DNA of 64,000 nt from Mucilaginibacter rubeus (lineage in GTDB: Bacteria; Bacteroidota; Bacteroidia; Sphingobacteriales; Sphingobacteriaceae): assembly GCF_014643835.1 (NCBI RefSeq), contig NZ_BMKD01000001.1:806001-870000 (forward strand), read 5' to 3'. Positions 53,198-62,970 of this stretch are shown here, one piece after another (position 1 is the first letter of the stretch; every line of letters begins with the position of its first letter). The notes under the pieces are model-generated. The model was not told the origin of the DNA. It made no database searches and saw nothing but the letters and a program-made list of their open reading frames with translations. A program made the translations under genes and the position numbers.

Positions 53198-55789
53198 ATG
53201 GCTGAAGGAACAGAAAACGATAATTCACACGCAGAAGACAGGATAATTTCGATAAATATTGATGAGGAAATGCGATCGGCGTACATTGATTATTCAATGT
53301 CGGTGATTGTTTCCAGGGCGCTGCCCGATGTCCGCGATGGACTGAAACCCGTTCACAGGCGCGTACTTTACGGTATGCTTGACCTGGGTTTAACCAATAA
53401 CAAACCCTATAAAAAGTCTGCCCGTATTGTGGGTGAGGTGATGGGTAAGTATCACCCGCACGGTGATAAATCGGTGTACGACACTATGGTACGTATGGCT
53501 CAGGAGTGGAGCTTACGCTACTTACTGGTTGAAGGCCAGGGTAACTACGGTTCAGTTGATGGTGACGAACCTGCGGCAATGCGTTATACAGAGGCACGCT
53601 TACAAAAGCTTGCGGAAGAGATGCTTGCTGATATCAACAAAGACACCATTGATTTTCAATTAAACTTTGACGACTCACTGCAGGAGCCAACCGTACTGCC
53701 ATCCAAATTTCCTAATCTGCTGGTTAACGGCGCTTCGGGTATTGCCGTAGGTATGGCTACCAACATGGCTCCGCACAACCTATCGGAAGTTATCGATGCA
53801 ACCATGGCATTAATTGATAACCGCCAGATCGAGGTTGCCGAGTTAATGAAATATGTAAAAGGCCCTGATTTCCCTACAGGCGGTATTATTTACGGGTACG
53901 ACGGCCCTCGCGAAGCGCTTGAAACAGGCCGCGGCAGGGTTGTGATCCGCGCACGTGCGGAGATTGAAACCTATAATGGCGAACGTGAACGCATCGTTGT
54001 TAGCGAAATACCTTACCAGGTAAATAAAGCTTTGATGATTGAGCGTACTGCCGAACTGGTTAACGAAAAGAAACTGGAAGGCATTTCGGCTATTCGCGAT
54101 GAATCGAGTCGTGAAGGGATCCGCATCGTTTATGAGATCAAACGTGACGCCAATGCTGCTATTGTATTAAACAACCTGTTTAAATATACGGCCCTCCAAA
54201 CATCGTTTAGTGTAAACAACATCGCGTTGGTTAATGGCCGGCCAATGCTGCTTAACCTAAAAGACCTGATCCATCACTTTGTTGAGCACCGTCATGAGGT
54301 TGTGGTACGCCGCACCAAATTTGAGCTTAATGAAGCTGAAAAACGCGCGCACATCCTTGAAGGCTTATTGATCGCTTTAGATCACCTTGATGAAGTTATC
54401 CGCCTGATCCGCGCTTCACAAACTCCGGATGAAGCAAGGGAAGGCTTGATGAGCAGCTTTGGTTTAACCGATATCCAGGCACGTGCTATCCTTGATATGA
54501 CCCTAAGGAGGTTAACAGGACTTGAACGTGATAAGATCAAAGATGAATATGCCGCTTTAATGAAACTCATCGAACACTTAAAAAACATCCTGAGCGACGA
54601 AGGTTTAAGGATGCAGATCATTAAGGATGAGTTATTGGAAGTTAAGGAGAAATATGGCGATGAGCGCCGTACTGAAATGGTTCACTCATCTGCAGAAATG
54701 CAAACTGAAGACTTTATTGAGGACGAGGATGTAGTAATCACCATCTCCCGCGAAGGTTATATCAAACGTACCCCGCTTACCGAATACCGCAGGCAGAGCA
54801 GGGGAGGTAAAGGCGCTATTGGCAGCAACAGCCGTGATGAGGATTTCATTGAGCACCTGCTTATTGCCTCAAACCACAACTATATGCTCTTCTTTACCGA
54901 ATCGGGACAATGTTTCTGGCTCCGGGTGTTTGAAATACCGGAAGGCACACGTACCTCAAAAGGCCGCGCCATCCAGAATATCATCAATATTCCGAAAGAA
55001 GAGAATATCAAGGCCTACATTAAACTGATTTCGCTTAAAGATCAGAACTACCTTGAAAATAACTTCATTATTATGTGTACCAAGAAGGGTACCATCAAGA
55101 AAACCTCACTCGAGGCTTATTCACGTCCACGTTCAAATGGTATCAATGCTATCAATATTAACGAGGGCGATTCATTACTTGAGGCAAGCTTAACAAGTGG
55201 CAGCAGCGAAATTGTGATGGCACTTAAATCTGGCCGTGCTATCCGTTTCAACGAGTCGACAGTAAGGCCTATGGGACGTACAGCTACCGGTGTTCGTGGT
55301 ATTACGCTTGATGACGAGAGCGATGAGGTAGTTGGCATGATAGCAATTGATGACGCTGAAACAACCGTATTGGTGGTATCAGAAAAGGGATACGGTAAAC
55401 GTACCGACATTGAAGACTATCGTGTTACGAACCGTGGTGGTAAAGGTGTAAAAACATTAAATATTACTGAAAAAACCGGAAACCTTGTTGCCATAAAAGG
55501 TGTTACAGATAAGGAAGACCTGATGATCATTAACAAGTCAGGTATTATTATCCGTATAGCTGTAAGCGAATTAAGAGTGATGGGCCGTGCAACACAGGGT
55601 GTAAGGCTGATAACGCTTAAAAACAACGATGAGATAGCTTCAGTAGCCAAAATTGAGCATGATGAGGATGAGGAAGTAAAAGAAGGTGATGAAAATGCAG
55701 AAGGCTCTGATACCACAGCCGAAAATACAGGCGGTGATGATACAGCTGAAAATGGTGCAGAACCATCAACTGACGATACAACAGAATAA
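53198..55789 (+). CDS. gyrA: DNA gyrase subunit A
   Basis: GyrA breaks and rejoins DNA in type IIA topoisomerase. The 863-residue protein has the catalytic Tyr130 in AMRYTEARL, the breakage-reunion domain, and the C-terminal six-bladed propeller (repeats such as [56 protein letters not shown]). The GyrA box QSRGGKG (about 530) supports gyrase rather than topoisomerase IV. An Asp/Glu/Thr-rich tail of about 40 residues follows. In the quinolone-determining segment [11 protein letters not shown], Lys91 takes the place of E. coli Ser83. It is followed five bases later by a TPR gene and then another, suggesting an operon. Confidence 0.96.
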   Translation: MAEGTENDNSHAEDRIISINIDEEMRSAYIDYSMSVIVSRALPDVRDGLKPVHRRVLYGMLDLGLTNNKPYKKSARIVGEVMGKYHPHGDKSVYDTMVRMAQEWSLRYLLVEGQGNYGSVDGDEPAAMRYTEARLQKLAEEMLADINKDTIDFQLNFDDSLQEPTVLPSKFPNLLVNGASGIAVGMATNMAPHNLSEVIDATMALIDNRQIEVAELMKYVKGPDFPTGGIIYGYDGPREALETGRGRVVIRARAEIETYNGERERIVVSEIPYQVNKALMIERTAELVNEKKLEGISAIRDESSREGIRIVYEIKRDANAAIVLNNLFKYTALQTSFSVNNIALVNGRPMLLNLKDLIHHFVEHRHEVVVRRTKFELNEAEKRAHILEGLLIALDHLDEVIRLIRASQTPDEAREGLMSSFGLTDIQARAILDMTLRRLTGLERDKIKDEYAALMKLIEHLKNILSDEGLRMQIIKDELLEVKEKYGDERRTEMVHSSAEMQTEDFIEDEDVVITISREGYIKRTPLTEYRRQSRGGKGAIGSNSRDEDFIEHLLIASNHNYMLFFTESGQCFWLRVFEIPEGTRTSKGRAIQNIINIPKEENIKAYIKLISLKDQNYLENNFIIMCTKKGTIKKTSLEAYSRPRSNGINAININEGDSLLEASLTSGSSEIVMALKSGRAIRFNESTVRPMGRTATGVRGITLDDESDEVVGMIAIDDAETTVLVVSEKGYGKRTDIEDYRVTNRGGKGVKTLNITEKTGNLVAIKGVTDKEDLMIINKSGIIIRIAVSELRVMGRATQGVRLITLKNNDEIASVAKIEHDEDEEVKEGDENAEGSDTTAENTGGDDTAENGAEPSTDDTTE

Positions 55790-55794
55790 TAAAT

Positions 55795-56913
55795 ATGCAC
55801 TACCGCAAGATCATTTTATCGGTTTTAATTACAAGCTTTACTACGACTTTTGCCTTCGCACAAAAAGAAGCGCTGAAAGTTGTAGTAAATAACCTGGCTT
55901 TTTATAAACAGAAAAACGACCTGAAATACTTGGCCGCGGCCAAAAAATCTGCAGATAGTTTGATCATTACCAAGTCGGATACGGCTGATATTGAAAAAAA
56001 CCTTTACCGGGCTATTGTAAATTCGAGTATCCTGTACATCGATTCTTTAAACAAACTCGGGATGCCTGCAGATATGCTTGACAAAACAACCAAACTGGTT
56101 GATCGGCTATCGGGTATGAACAAGATTTTCAAGTACCAGTCAGAACTTGATTATACCAGGCGCTGCCTGGCAAACGTTTATATCCGAAAGGGGTTTGATG
56201 CGGTAAATAATTCAGATTTCACCAATGCTAAAACTTGGTTTGAAAACGCGAAAAAGTATGCGCCGGCGATGAATCAGATCAATACCTATATCGCTTTCGC
56301 AAACAATAAAGCTGGTAATTTGCAGGATGCCGCTGTGTATTATAGCAATATGCTAAGGGTTGACAGTGCACGTACTGAATATATTGAAACAGCATCAAAT
56401 ATCTATAAATCATTGGGGGATACGGCCAAGGCTTTACAGATTCTTCAAAAAGGGAGGAAAATCTTGCCTAACGACAGATTTTTATTACTTGATGAAGCCA
56501 ATATCTATAACAATAAAAAAAATTACAAAGCCTTAGAGCCCCTAATTGGCCCCTTGCTTGATATTAATGCAAATAACGCCGATATTGCATTTGTTGCAGC
56601 TAATTGCTACGATCATTTAGATAAATTTGATCAGGCAGAATCTCTTTACTTACACGCCATTGAACTAAGCGGAACATATTTTGATCCGGTATTTAATTTG
56701 GGGTTATTATATTTAAAGCAAAGCACGACTTCGAAAGGAGAGAGGAGCATTCAGGACCTTGGGCGAGCTATTCAATGGCTTGAAAAGGCCAATGAAATAT
56801 CACCGAATAACGTAAACAGCCTGCAGGCTTTGCAGTTGGCATACGCAAAAACCAATAACCAGGATCAGTTAGACAAAATAAACAATAAACTAAAACAGTT
56901 AACCAATCAATAA
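55795..56913 (+). CDS. Exported TPR protein downstream of gyrA
   Basis: This 372-residue protein has a signal peptide (MHYRKIILSVLITSFTTTFAFAQ). The rest is a run of tetratricopeptide-like helix pairs (YIRKGFDAVNNSDFTNAKTWFENAKKYA, GDTAKALQILQKGRKILPNDRFLLLDEANIY, NADIAFVAANCYDHLDKFDQAESLYLHAI). It starts 5 bases after gyrA and ends 5 bases before a second TPR gene, so a joint transcript is likely. TPR proteins are scaffolds; the partner is unknown. Exported localisation is inferred from the signal peptide. Confidence 0.85.
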   Translation: MHYRKIILSVLITSFTTTFAFAQKEALKVVVNNLAFYKQKNDLKYLAAAKKSADSLIITKSDTADIEKNLYRAIVNSSILYIDSLNKLGMPADMLDKTTKLVDRLSGMNKIFKYQSELDYTRRCLANVYIRKGFDAVNNSDFTNAKTWFENAKKYAPAMNQINTYIAFANNKAGNLQDAAVYYSNMLRVDSARTEYIETASNIYKSLGDTAKALQILQKGRKILPNDRFLLLDEANIYNNKKNYKALEPLIGPLLDINANNADIAFVAANCYDHLDKFDQAESLYLHAIELSGTYFDPVFNLGLLYLKQSTTSKGERSIQDLGRAIQWLEKANEISPNNVNSLQALQLAYAKTNNQDQLDKINNKLKQLTNQ

Positions 56914-56918
56914 TAATC

Positions 56919-58181
56919 ATGAAAATCAAACTTTTGATGGCGGGCCTGTTAGGCTTGGTTTCAGCAACAGCTTTTGCACAGAAAGGCGAGTTAAATACCG
57001 CAAAAGAAGAATATGAAAAATATTCGGGCTTAAGGGGCCAGCCGGCAATGGCAGCAATGGCAGGCAAAAGCCTCACTACTGCAAAAGAATCAATTGACAA
57101 AGCTTCAGCCAATGAAAAAACCGCTACTTTACCGCTTACTTACGCTGTAAAAGGTTCAATTTATTCAGCGTTAGCTGTTCAGGATACTGTACCCGCTACT
57201 TCATTGCCTTTGTTTACCACAGCCGAAGAAGCCTTGAAAAAAGCTAAAGAAGCTGACACTAAAGGTGAAAATAAAAAAATGATTGATGAGGCATACTTAA
57301 ATCTGGCTCAATATCAATTAACTAAAGGTGTAAAAGAATATTCGTCCGGTAAATATGATCTTGCTTACAAATCATTTGACTTTTACCGCACCGTATTACC
57401 AGAAGATACCAATGCCATTTATTACACCGGTCTTGCAGCTGCAAACGGAAAAAATTATCCGGCTGCAATTTCAAACTACAGCAAACTGGTAACTACAAAA
57501 TATTCAAAAAATGCCGGGGTTTACCTTGATCTTTCTTCATTATATCTCGCCAGTAAAGACACTGCAGGAGCTCTCAAAGCAGTATCTGAAGGTGTGAGTA
57601 AATACCCGGCAAACAGTGAATTGCGTAAACGTGAAATCGAAATCAGCCTGCAAACAGGAAAAGAAAAAGAAGTTACCGATAAGATCCAGGCAGCTTTGGC
57701 TAATGACCCTAAAAACAAGACTTTGTATTACTATGCAGGTCTAACTTATTCACAAACAGCCGATAATTACGCAAAAGAAGCGGGTGCAACTAAAGATGCT
57801 GCTGCAAAAGCGAAACTGCAGGCCTCAAAAGCCGAGGCTTATGTTAAAGCTGGTGAAATGTATAAAAAAGCTTTAGAAATTGATCCTAATTATTTTGAAG
57901 CTAATTTAAACTATGGTTATGTAATACTTAACCCCGCTATTGACGCTTATAACGCTGCTAATAAATTGCCTGCTAACAAACAAAAAGAATACGATGCTGC
58001 TATTGCTAAAGCTAAAGCTCAGTTTGAACAAGCTAAACCATATTTGGTAAAAGCTGTTGAACTACAGCCAAAATCAATTGACGCATTGCAAAATTTAAGA
58101 ACCTATTATTTGGGTGTTAAAGATGATGCGAATGCTTCAAAATTAAAAGCTCAGATTGATGCGTTACCAACCAATCAATAA
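56919..58181 (+). CDS. Second exported TPR protein downstream of gyrA
   Basis: This 420-residue protein has a signal peptide (MKIKLLMAGLLGLVSATAFAQ) and TPR-like helix pairs throughout, with many Ala- and Lys-rich helices (AYLNLAQYQLTKGVKEYSSGKYDLAYKSFDFY, and near the end AGEMYKKALEIDPNYFEANLNYGYVI). It is related in style to its upstream neighbour and starts 5 bases after it. It is the last gene of the gyrA operon, with a terminator hairpin following. Periplasmic scaffold or assembly role is inference. Confidence 0.85.
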   Translation: MKIKLLMAGLLGLVSATAFAQKGELNTAKEEYEKYSGLRGQPAMAAMAGKSLTTAKESIDKASANEKTATLPLTYAVKGSIYSALAVQDTVPATSLPLFTTAEEALKKAKEADTKGENKKMIDEAYLNLAQYQLTKGVKEYSSGKYDLAYKSFDFYRTVLPEDTNAIYYTGLAAANGKNYPAAISNYSKLVTTKYSKNAGVYLDLSSLYLASKDTAGALKAVSEGVSKYPANSELRKREIEISLQTGKEKEVTDKIQAALANDPKNKTLYYYAGLTYSQTADNYAKEAGATKDAAAKAKLQASKAEAYVKAGEMYKKALEIDPNYFEANLNYGYVILNPAIDAYNAANKLPANKQKEYDAAIAKAKAQFEQAKPYLVKAVELQPKSIDALQNLRTYYLGVKDDANASKLKAQIDALPTNQ

Positions 58182-58205
58182 TTAGATAATACAATATAAA
58201 AAAGA

Positions 58206-58231
58206 GGGGCCTTGAAAAAGGCCTTCCTTTT
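58206..58231 (+). terminator. Terminator after the gyrA-TPR operon
   Basis: The stem ggcctt (58208-58213) pairs with aaggcc (58218-58223) around a gaaa tetraloop, with a T-rich tract (ttccttttaaaa) after it. The short stem makes it moderate. Confidence 0.7.
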
Positions 58232-58691
58232 AAAAGTTTTACTTAACATAATGTTAATTATGGGAATAATATTCATTTGCAAATTTCACATAGATACTAT
58301 TAATTTTAGCTTAAACTTTTACCGAATTGCACGGGTATACAGATAATATTTACAGGCGTTCACAGGTATGTAAAGTAATTGAAAAGTAGTTTACAATTTA
58401 AGAGTCAATAAAGTAGCGCGGGCTGCTGATAAGCATGAATTAAATATATTTGACATAGCAAATTGCTGTTATAAGCCGACTCGTAATTATTGATTTTTGA
58501 TCGAACCAAAGACGAATTAAAAGTTTATTTAAGCAATAAACCTTTCGATCAAATAAATAAAAAATGTGAGTCATATGGCGAAGCATTGTGCGATGGTTCA
58601 AACGTATACCAGGTTCGGTATCTCGGTAAAGTACCAGGCATGTGAAGCTCAAATTCTATTTAATACTTCTAAAATAAATTTTTTCTTTTAT
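58232..58691. other. Intergenic region with nested inverted repeat
   Basis: About 460 bases without a confident gene. It holds a TAnnTTTG box (TATATTTG, 58445-58452) and a nested inverted repeat: outer tttgatcgaa (58496-58505) with ttcgatcaaa (58544-58553), and inner gtttatt (58523-58529) with aataaac (58535-58541). This may be the leader of the glycosyltransferase transcript. Confidence 0.5.
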
Positions 58692-59552
58692 ATGGTAACA
58701 GGTCAGAACTTGATGGTTAGCGTTTGCTGTACAACTTACAATCACAAAGATTTTATCGGCCAGGCTATCGAAAGTTTCCTGATGCAGGAAACTAATTTTA
58801 GGTACGAAATTGTTATTGGCGACGATTGCTCAACCGATGGCACAACTGAAATAGTGAGATCATACAAGGAAAAATATCCTGATAAAATCAAAATCATCTA
58901 CCCGGAAAAAAACCGTGGAGCTCATTTAAATACTATTAATACCATCAAAGCATGTGAAGGAAAATACATTGCTCTTTGTGATGGCGATGACTTTTGGACA
59001 AGTCCTCAAAAGTTGCAAAAGCAAGTCAATTTCCTGGAAAATAACCCGGAATATATTATTTGTTGTCACCACACAAGAGTGATTGATATCAACAATAACA
59101 CCCTGAATATCGAGCCAAATCCTGTACCGCTTGAGTATACTTATCAAGATTTATTAGTTGGCCGGCAGGTAGAGACTAAAACAGCAACTGTTGTTTATCA
59201 TAACATCCCAGAAGTACATGAATTGTTTCAGGAGTCATGGTATACGAGTTGCTATGCAGCAGATAAATTCTTTAAAATCTTTGCCACATTCAACACCGGG
59301 CGCAAAATATATGTAATGCCTGAGGTTATGAGCTGCTATCGCAATCATGTTGGCGGCATTTGGAGCATGATAAGAGATGACGCCCGGATGGAGATGGTTA
59401 TCAGTGATTTTAATCTCATTATCCGGCGCTTTCGCTATCGTGGAATGCAAAAGAAAATGCTGCTGCTGCTGTATCTTAAGAGATACATACTATTTGAATT
59501 AGGCCGGTTTCGGTTACGTAAAGCTTTTGATACTGTAAAATATCTGCTTTAA
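58692..59552 (+). CDS. Family 2 glycosyltransferase
   Basis: This 286-residue protein has the GT-A fold motifs of inverting family 2 transferases: VSVCCTTYNHKDFIGQAIESF, IVIGDDCSTDGTTEIV, and the metal-binding CDGDDFW. ATG 58692 is preferred because the conserved beta-strand starts shortly after; ATG 58713 is also possible. The C-terminal segment is basic and helical (FRYRGMQKKMLLLLYLKRYILFELGRFRLRK), perhaps membrane-associated. It probably adds a sugar to a surface glycan. Genes for a FemAB/GNAT-like protein and a PhyH-type dioxygenase follow on the same strand. Confidence 0.9.
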   Translation: MVTGQNLMVSVCCTTYNHKDFIGQAIESFLMQETNFRYEIVIGDDCSTDGTTEIVRSYKEKYPDKIKIIYPEKNRGAHLNTINTIKACEGKYIALCDGDDFWTSPQKLQKQVNFLENNPEYIICCHHTRVIDINNNTLNIEPNPVPLEYTYQDLLVGRQVETKTATVVYHNIPEVHELFQESWYTSCYAADKFFKIFATFNTGRKIYVMPEVMSCYRNHVGGIWSMIRDDARMEMVISDFNLIIRRFRYRGMQKKMLLLLYLKRYILFELGRFRLRKAFDTVKYLL

Positions 59553-59727
59553 ACTTTATCCCAGTTTTTCCTTCCTGCTGTATTATGATCAACCTGTATC
59601 CAACCGGTACGTGGATAAGTATTTTCATTTTTTTGAGGCATAAACTGCCTCGTATTATCGACTAACAAGCACCCCATGTCCTACCCTCGGGCATATAATC
59701 AATAATTAAACGTAATTAAAACCACTT

Positions 59728-60816
59728 ATGAGCTATCGAAGTTTCACCATACATAATAGAAAAGATTGGGACGAATATATAAACCAGTCATATGCGCACG
59801 AGGGATTTCATACCTGGTACTATCACTCTTTAAATAATGAAGGCGAGCCGCTTTTATTTGTTTATGAAGAAGATGCGGTTTTTATAGCATTACCTGTAAT
59901 CAAGAGGAAAATTGAAGGTTCCGAATACTTCGATATGACTTGCGTGTATGGCTATTCAGGGCCTTTATCCAACATACCCCTTGAAAACTTACCGGTCGCA
60001 ATAACTACACAATTTAAGGTTGCATTTACAGGTTTTATGAAAGAAGAATCGGCCATTTGTATCTTTTCAAGATTACATCCGTTCCTCAATCAGCATCATC
60101 TTTTGGAAAATATTGGCGGTATTAAGGATAACGGCACAACGCTGTACGTTGATCTTTCCATGTCTGAAGAAGAACAACGGAATGGCTATGACAAAAGACT
60201 TGGCCGCCAAATAAGAAGCCTGCGAAAAATGGGCTTTGTTATTAAAGAAGCGGATACAATTCAGGAAATTGAACATTTTGCGGAAATGTATTATAAAAAC
60301 ATGGATAGGCTGCATGCCTCATCTAATTATTATTTTGATGTTCAGCATTTTATCAATCTTCTTAACGAGGAATACATGAAAAATAAACTGATCTTAATTT
60401 ACGATGGCCTAAACCTAATGTGCGGAGCGCTCATTTTATTATCAGATAACATAGTAAGAAACCACCTTTCTGCTACTTCTCCCGATTATCTGAATATTTC
60501 TCCGAGTAAACTATTAACAGACGAGATAAGTATGATTGGAAGAAGATTAGGAAAAAAGATCTTTCACCTTGGAGGCGGCGTAGGCGGAAAAGAAGATTCA
60601 CTTTTTAATTTCAAAAAGCTTTTCTCCAACTTACAGGTAAAAGACCGGATCTGGTGCTATATCAATGATGAGCCTGCATATAACGAGCTTGTTTTAAAAT
60701 CGGGTGTGGATCCCAATCCTGAAATTAAATTCTTTCCATTATATCGCCATCCTAACAGAAAAACACGGTCAACTACCTCTGAACCAGAAACCACCACAAT
60801 TGAAAACCTTAATTAA
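59728..60816 (+). CDS. FemAB/GNAT-like acyltransferase
   Basis: This 362-residue protein resembles the FemAB/GNAT-fold group (CelD/BcsL-type): residues about 60-140 (YFDMTCVYGYSGPLS, FSRLHPFLNQHHLL), the basic segment YDKRLGRQIRSLRKMGFVIKEA, and the C-terminal half (YYKNMDRLHASSNYYF, LSATSPDYLNISPSKLLTDEI, HLGGGVGGKEDSLFNFKKLFS). Such proteins transfer aminoacyl or acyl groups to sugars or peptidoglycan precursors, or act in lipid-linked glycan modification. The gap to the next gene is only 8 bases, so the two are co-transcribed. Confidence 0.8.
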   Translation: MSYRSFTIHNRKDWDEYINQSYAHEGFHTWYYHSLNNEGEPLLFVYEEDAVFIALPVIKRKIEGSEYFDMTCVYGYSGPLSNIPLENLPVAITTQFKVAFTGFMKEESAICIFSRLHPFLNQHHLLENIGGIKDNGTTLYVDLSMSEEEQRNGYDKRLGRQIRSLRKMGFVIKEADTIQEIEHFAEMYYKNMDRLHASSNYYFDVQHFINLLNEEYMKNKLILIYDGLNLMCGALILLSDNIVRNHLSATSPDYLNISPSKLLTDEISMIGRRLGKKIFHLGGGVGGKEDSLFNFKKLFSNLQVKDRIWCYINDEPAYNELVLKSGVDPNPEIKFFPLYRHPNRKTRSTTSEPETTTIENLN

Positions 60817-60824
60817 ATACAGAA

Positions 60825-61628
60825 ATGAAAAATAAGTTTAACTATTCCGATGCTGACCTTGCCGTATTCGACCGGGTAATGGATGAATATGGATGGATTA
60901 TATACGAAAATGCCCTGGACGAAGAATTCATTGATGAAATAACAGATTCATTGATACCTGCATACGATATCAGGCGTAAAATTCAAATTGCAAATGGTAT
61001 AGGTGATAACATGAACGGAACGTTACACCACCTTGTTGAACGGGAAAGATTTTCACTGAAGTTTCTTGAACGAAAATATTGTGCAGATCAGATGATGCAT
61101 TTCTTAAAAGGAAATTACATTATAAATTCGCTGGGCGCGGTCATCAATTTAAAAGATGAAAAACCATATGTTCAAAACATCCATCGGGATATAAGAAGTT
61201 TTACCGGCGATTTTAAAGTAATGATTCAAATGATGATAATATTAGATGATTTTACTCCTGAAAACGGGTCAACTTATTTTTTGTCAGGCTCGCATAAAAG
61301 CGATGAAAAACCGGAGAGTGATTTCTTCTACAAAAATGCAGATCGTGCCAATGCAAAAAGAGGCAGCATTATCTTGTTTGACTCCAATTTGTGGCATGCG
61401 GCTGGTAAAAATTATACTGATGCATCAAGGCGGACATTAACCATGGCTTTTACTAAGCCTTTTTTTAAACAACAGCTTGATTATCCAAGATTTTTGGGAT
61501 ATGAATTTGGCGAAGGATTAAGTGATGACCTGAGGCAAGTTTTGGGTTATAAATCCCGGGTGCCGGAAAACTTAAACGAATATTATCAGCCTGTTGAAAA
61601 AAGAATGTACCAGCCCGGTCAGGGTTAA
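60825..61628 (+). CDS. Phytanoyl-CoA dioxygenase (PhyH) family protein
   Basis: This 267-residue protein is an Fe(II)/2-oxoglutarate-dependent oxygenase. The iron ligands are HRD (His120, Asp122) and the distal His191 in DSNLWHAAGKN; Arg202 or Arg203 is the likely 2-oxoglutarate ligand. The motif DFTPENGSTYFLSGSHK is typical of PhyH members. It starts 8 bases after the FemAB-like gene. In glycan clusters such enzymes hydroxylate sugars or acyl groups, but the substrate here is unknown. Confidence 0.88.
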   Translation: MKNKFNYSDADLAVFDRVMDEYGWIIYENALDEEFIDEITDSLIPAYDIRRKIQIANGIGDNMNGTLHHLVERERFSLKFLERKYCADQMMHFLKGNYIINSLGAVINLKDEKPYVQNIHRDIRSFTGDFKVMIQMMIILDDFTPENGSTYFLSGSHKSDEKPESDFFYKNADRANAKRGSIILFDSNLWHAAGKNYTDASRRTLTMAFTKPFFKQQLDYPRFLGYEFGEGLSDDLRQVLGYKSRVPENLNEYYQPVEKRMYQPGQG

Positions 61629-61735
61629 ATTCAAAATTTGCCATCTATTGTCAATGCTGTTTAATCTTTGATTTTAAAATCTGCCTTAAACTAACAACAA
61701 TGCTACACTTGTGTTATTAAGCAAAAACTAAAATC

Positions 61736-62530
61736 ATGGATCTTAAACTTAATGACAAAATCGCGCTGGTAACCGGATCAACAGCCGGAATTGGCTATGC
61801 TATTGCAAAATCATTAGCCAACGAGGGCGCCACGGTATATGTAAATGGCCGAAGCCAAACCAAGGTTGACGAAGTTGTAAAAAAGCTGATTGCCGAAACC
61901 GGTAACAATAAAATTAAAGGCATTGCTGCTGATTTTTCAAATATTGCGCAAGTTGAAACACTGACAGCACAATTGCCGGAAGTTGATATCCTGGTGAACA
62001 ACGTGGGGATTTTTGAACCTAAACCATTTACCGAAATTACCGATGCCGACTGGCTGAAGTTTTTTGAGGTCAATGTACTAAGCGGGGTACGGTTGTCGAA
62101 AGCCTATTTTGATAAAATGATCAGTAAAAATTGGGGCCGTATTATTTTTATCTCTAGCGAATCGGCATATCAGATCCCCGAAGAAATGATCCATTATGGC
62201 ACAACCAAAACGGCTCAAATTGCAGTTGCACGTGGTTTGGCCGAACTTACTAAAAGCACAGGTGTTACTGTAAATACTGTTTTGCCCGGGCCGACTTTAT
62301 CTGAAGGCGTGGGCGATTTCATTGAGGCTTTAGCAAAAGATCAGGGTTTGAGTAATACTGAGGTAGAAAAAGAATTTTTCACTAATGTGCGTGGCACGTC
62401 ATTAATAAAACGCTTTATTACTACAGAGGAAATTGCAAACATGGTTACCTATATTGCAAGTCCGCTATCGGCAGCAACTAATGGTGCAACTTTACGTGCT
62501 GATGGCGGGGTTATAAAAACAGCATTCTGA
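61736..62530 (+). CDS. Short-chain dehydrogenase/reductase
   Basis: This 264-residue oxidoreductase has TGSTAGIG (13-20), NNVG (88-91, with Val in place of the usual Ala), catalytic Ser near 140, and Tyr154-Gly-Thr-Thr-Lys158. The C-terminal NGATLRADGGVIKTAF is typical of classical SDRs. It is similar in class to, but clearly different from, the SDR at 41857. The substrate is unknown. It is a single gene followed by a strong terminator. Confidence 0.92.
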   Translation: MDLKLNDKIALVTGSTAGIGYAIAKSLANEGATVYVNGRSQTKVDEVVKKLIAETGNNKIKGIAADFSNIAQVETLTAQLPEVDILVNNVGIFEPKPFTEITDADWLKFFEVNVLSGVRLSKAYFDKMISKNWGRIIFISSESAYQIPEEMIHYGTTKTAQIAVARGLAELTKSTGVTVNTVLPGPTLSEGVGDFIEALAKDQGLSNTEVEKEFFTNVRGTSLIKRFITTEEIANMVTYIASPLSAATNGATLRADGGVIKTAF

Positions 62531-62550
62531 AATTTAAACGAAAAAGCACA

Positions 62551-62590
62551 AAAATCCCGGTCAGGCGTAATACCTGGCCGGGATTTTTTA
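62551..62590. terminator. Bidirectional intrinsic terminator
   Basis: The 15-nt arms aaaatcccggtcagg (62551-62565) and cctggccgggatttt (62572-62586), with one wobble position, are flanked by an A-run and a T-run. It lies between the convergent SDR and small lipoprotein genes. Confidence 0.85.
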
Positions 62591-62604
62591 TGCGTTCTAA
62601 ATTT

Positions 62605-62796
62605 CTAATGTTTTGTAGTGTCTTTTTTGCTTGTGTCGGTCTTAGCTGTGTCAGTAGCCGCCGGTGCACTTTGACTTGTTGAATCCATTTTTGTACTGTC
62701 AGAGCCATCGCCTGCTTTTTTTTCCGAGCTACAGCTGGTAGCAATAGCGCCTATCATTGCCGCGACAAGTGCGAAACTTAAAAATTGCTTTTTCAT
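62605..62796 (-). CDS. Small Ser/Thr/Asp-rich lipoprotein
   Basis: From ATG at 62796 this 63-residue protein has a lipoprotein signal (MKKQFLSFALVAAMIGAIATSC) followed by a short disordered segment rich in Ser, Thr, Asp and Lys (CSSEKKAGDGSDST, SAPAATDTAKTDTSKKDTTKH). No folded domain is present. Such tiny lipoproteins are common in Sphingobacteriaceae; the role is unknown. The longer frame upstream is unlikely because its first 14 codons are not signal-like. Confidence 0.7.
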   Translation of the reverse strand: MKKQFLSFALVAAMIGAIATSCSSEKKAGDGSDSTKMDSTSQSAPAATDTAKTDTSKKDTTKH

Positions 62797-62970
62797 AGTT
62801 ATTTGCTTTTGATTAATAATCAATTTATGATGAACCATACTATTAACGAAGCTTTAACCGTATTGTTTACCGGTAATTCTGGATTTTATTATCTTTTTAT
62901 TTTTAAACATACGCCTGTTTGATTCACATTTGCCACTTATTGTTTAATTTTTTTCTGATCTTTAAGCGCT

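Noticed and set aside
59635-59651. gaggca/tgcctc hairpin as a terminator
   Set aside because: The T-run precedes the stem rather than following it on the plus strand, and the minus strand shows As after it.
62511-62744. 77-codon minus-strand frame rich in basic residues
   Set aside because: It is an out-of-frame shadow of the small lipoprotein gene and its terminator.
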